From contig CACXCH010000111.1 in the NCBI GenBank assembly GCA_902766085.1, positions 1 to 5,254 of the forward strand: 5,254 nt of DNA, given 5' to 3'. The stretch comes from an uncultured Eubacteriales bacterium (GTDB lineage: Bacteria > Bacillota > Clostridia > TANB77 > CAG-508). The translations under genes and the position numbers were made by a program. Below, one piece after another: positions 4,052-5,254 of this stretch (position 1 is the first letter of the stretch; the number at the start of each line of letters is the position of its first letter). The notes under the pieces are model-generated. The model was not told where the DNA came from and made no database searches. It saw only the letters and a list, made by a program, of their open reading frames with translations.

Positions 4052-5254
4052 CTCTGACATTCCCTCTAGGCAACCAGCATCTCTTAATTGCTCAATTCCG
4101 CTTTGTCCAATTCCAGCTCTATTTTTTAAGTCATTTATTGACATAAATTCTCCATCTTGTCTTGCTTTTTCTACACCTTTTGCTGCAACTGTACCAAATC
4201 CAGGAATACTATTTAATGGTGGTCTTATTCCTCCATCCTCCATTTTAAATTTTTCAGCACTTGATTCATATAAATCGATTGGAAGAAATTTTATTCCTCT
4301 TTCATACATTTCATTTACTATTTCGAGAGTTTCGTACATATCCTTTTCTGTTTTTGTTGCATCATTTCCTTTTAAGTCAATTTCTTTCATTTTGTTTTTT
4401 ACTCGTTCAGGACCATTGCACATTATTTCACTATTAAAGGCATCTGCTCTAATTGAAAAGTACGCACAATAGTAAGCTTTTGGAATGTGTACTTTGAACC
4501 AAGCAATTCTAAATGCATTTGTAACATAAGCAGCTGCGTGTGCTTTTGGAAATAGATATTTTATTTTGTTACAAGAATCAATATACCATTGTGGCACATT
4601 GTGTTCTTCCATAATTTTTTTATATTCTGCCCACTTTTCAGGCATTTTAGCAACTCTTCCCTTACGAACAAGTTCCATTGTTTTGAATGCAATGTTAGGC
4701 TCAATTCCCTTTCCAATCAAATAAAGCATAATATCATCACGAGTACAAATTACTTCTCTTAATGTTGCTGTGCCAGAGTTTATTAGGTCTTGTGCATTTC
4801 CTAGCCAAACATCAGTACCATGTGATAATCCTGAAATTCTTAATAGTTCGTCAAATGTTGTAGGTTTTGTATCTTTTAACATTCCTCTTACAAACTTTGT
4901 TCCAGATTCCGGTATTCCAAAAGTTCCAACTTCTGAGTGAATTTGTTCCGGTGTAACGCCTAATGCATCAGTTGATGAATAAATTGACATTGTGTCCTTA
5001 TCATCTAGTGGTACATGTGTTGGGTCAAAACCTGTTATTGTGTATAACATACGAATTACGGTTGGGTCATCGTGTCCTAGAATATCGAGTTTTAAAAGGT
5101 TTTGGTCAATTGAGTGGTAATCAAAGTGTGTTGTAATAATATCTGAATCAGGGTCATCAGCTGGGTGTTGAACAGGAGTAAATTCATATATTTCCCTTCC
5201 TTTGGGAACGACTATAATTCCTCCAGGGTGTTGTCCAGTTGTTCTTTTTATTCC
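4025..5254 (-). CDS. polC: DNA polymerase III PolC, C-terminal part (5' end outside window)
   Basis: PolC is the replicative DNA polymerase of low-GC Gram-positives, working at the fork with the beta clamp. The 409 residues seen are roughly the last 28% of a protein normally about 1,430-1,460 long; the reading frame stays open to the window edge, so the internal ATG at 5050 is not the start. In window numbering from that edge: KRTTGQHPGGIIVVP at 3-17, a NLLKLDILGHDDPT block at 52-65, SGLSHGTDVWLGNAQ at 141-155, FPKAHAAAYV at 235-244, a helix-hairpin-helix-like SIPGFGTVAAKGV at 349-361, and the C-terminal clamp-binding QLSLF at 404-408 followed by one Ala. These are the end of the catalytic core and the duplex-binding region; the PHP, exonuclease and catalytic-aspartate parts lie outside the window. 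No frameshift is seen. The stop is TAA at 4025-4027. There is no strong G-C terminator directly behind it. Confidence 0.97.
   Translation of the reverse strand, partial: GIKRTTGQHPGGIIVVPKGREIYEFTPVQHPADDPDSDIITTHFDYHSIDQNLLKLDILGHDDPTVIRMLYTITGFDPTHVPLDDKDTMSIYSSTDALGVTPEQIHSEVGTFGIPESGTKFVRGMLKDTKPTTFDELLRISGLSHGTDVWLGNAQDLINSGTATLREVICTRDDIMLYLIGKGIEPNIAFKTMELVRKGRVAKMPEKWAEYKKIMEEHNVPQWYIDSCNKIKYLFPKAHAAAYVTNAFRIAWFKVHIPKAYYCAYFSIRADAFNSEIMCNGPERVKNKMKEIDLKGNDATKTEKDMYETLEIVNEMYERGIKFLPIDLYESSAEKFKMEDGGIRPPLNSIPGFGTVAAKGVEKARQDGEFMSINDLKNRAGIGQSGIEQLRDAGCLEGMSESNQLSLFA

Overview
The window comes from a very AT-rich, low-GC Gram-positive bacterium, most likely a member of the Clostridia. 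The strongest evidence is the C-terminal part of a PolC-type DNA polymerase III, a form largely restricted to Firmicutes and a few related phyla. The A/T-ending codons and a neighbouring DUF421/DUF4363 gene pair, which I recall as typical of clostridial genomes, agree with this. No species call is possible.

Layout, left to right. Positions 1-160 hold an unrecognised, comparatively GC-rich stretch with strong nested inverted repeats, perhaps part of a structured RNA cut by the window edge. Next is dapA (+, 280-1128), the lysine/diaminopimelate pathway enzyme. Its last 15 codons are out of frame because of one extra base at about 1081; the normal DapA C-terminus lies in the next frame, to 1150. 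A 29-bp tandem repeat follows (1210-1267). On the minus strand come a membrane-anchored DUF4363 protein (1326-1718) and, transcriptionally upstream of it, a DUF421/YetF-type membrane protein (1878-2552). A hairpin sits between the two. Diverging from DUF421 is a small four-helix membrane protein resembling the YvlD/phage-holin-4 group (+, 2681-3094), with a plausible sigma-A promoter.

Positions 3095-3530 contain no gene. They hold a tight cluster of four DnaA-box-like 9-mers (3284-3350) and two strong A/T-rich hairpins (3395-3433 and 3452-3487), the second well placed to terminate the minus-strand gene beyond it. That gene is a small DUF1294 membrane protein (3531-3815). The last block is polC (minus, 4025 to beyond the window end), which finishes in a beta-clamp-binding QLSLF motif. 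About three copies of a 64-bp tandem repeat lie over and beyond the polC stop codon; they carry decayed copies of its last nine codons.

The genes do not form one pathway: dapA and polC are housekeeping genes, and between them lie four small membrane proteins of uncertain function. I see no mobile element, CRISPR array, tRNA or rRNA, and no convincing new multi-gene system. The points most worth a second look are the dapA frameshift, the DnaA-box cluster away from any visible dnaA, the polC-tail repeats and the structured left edge.
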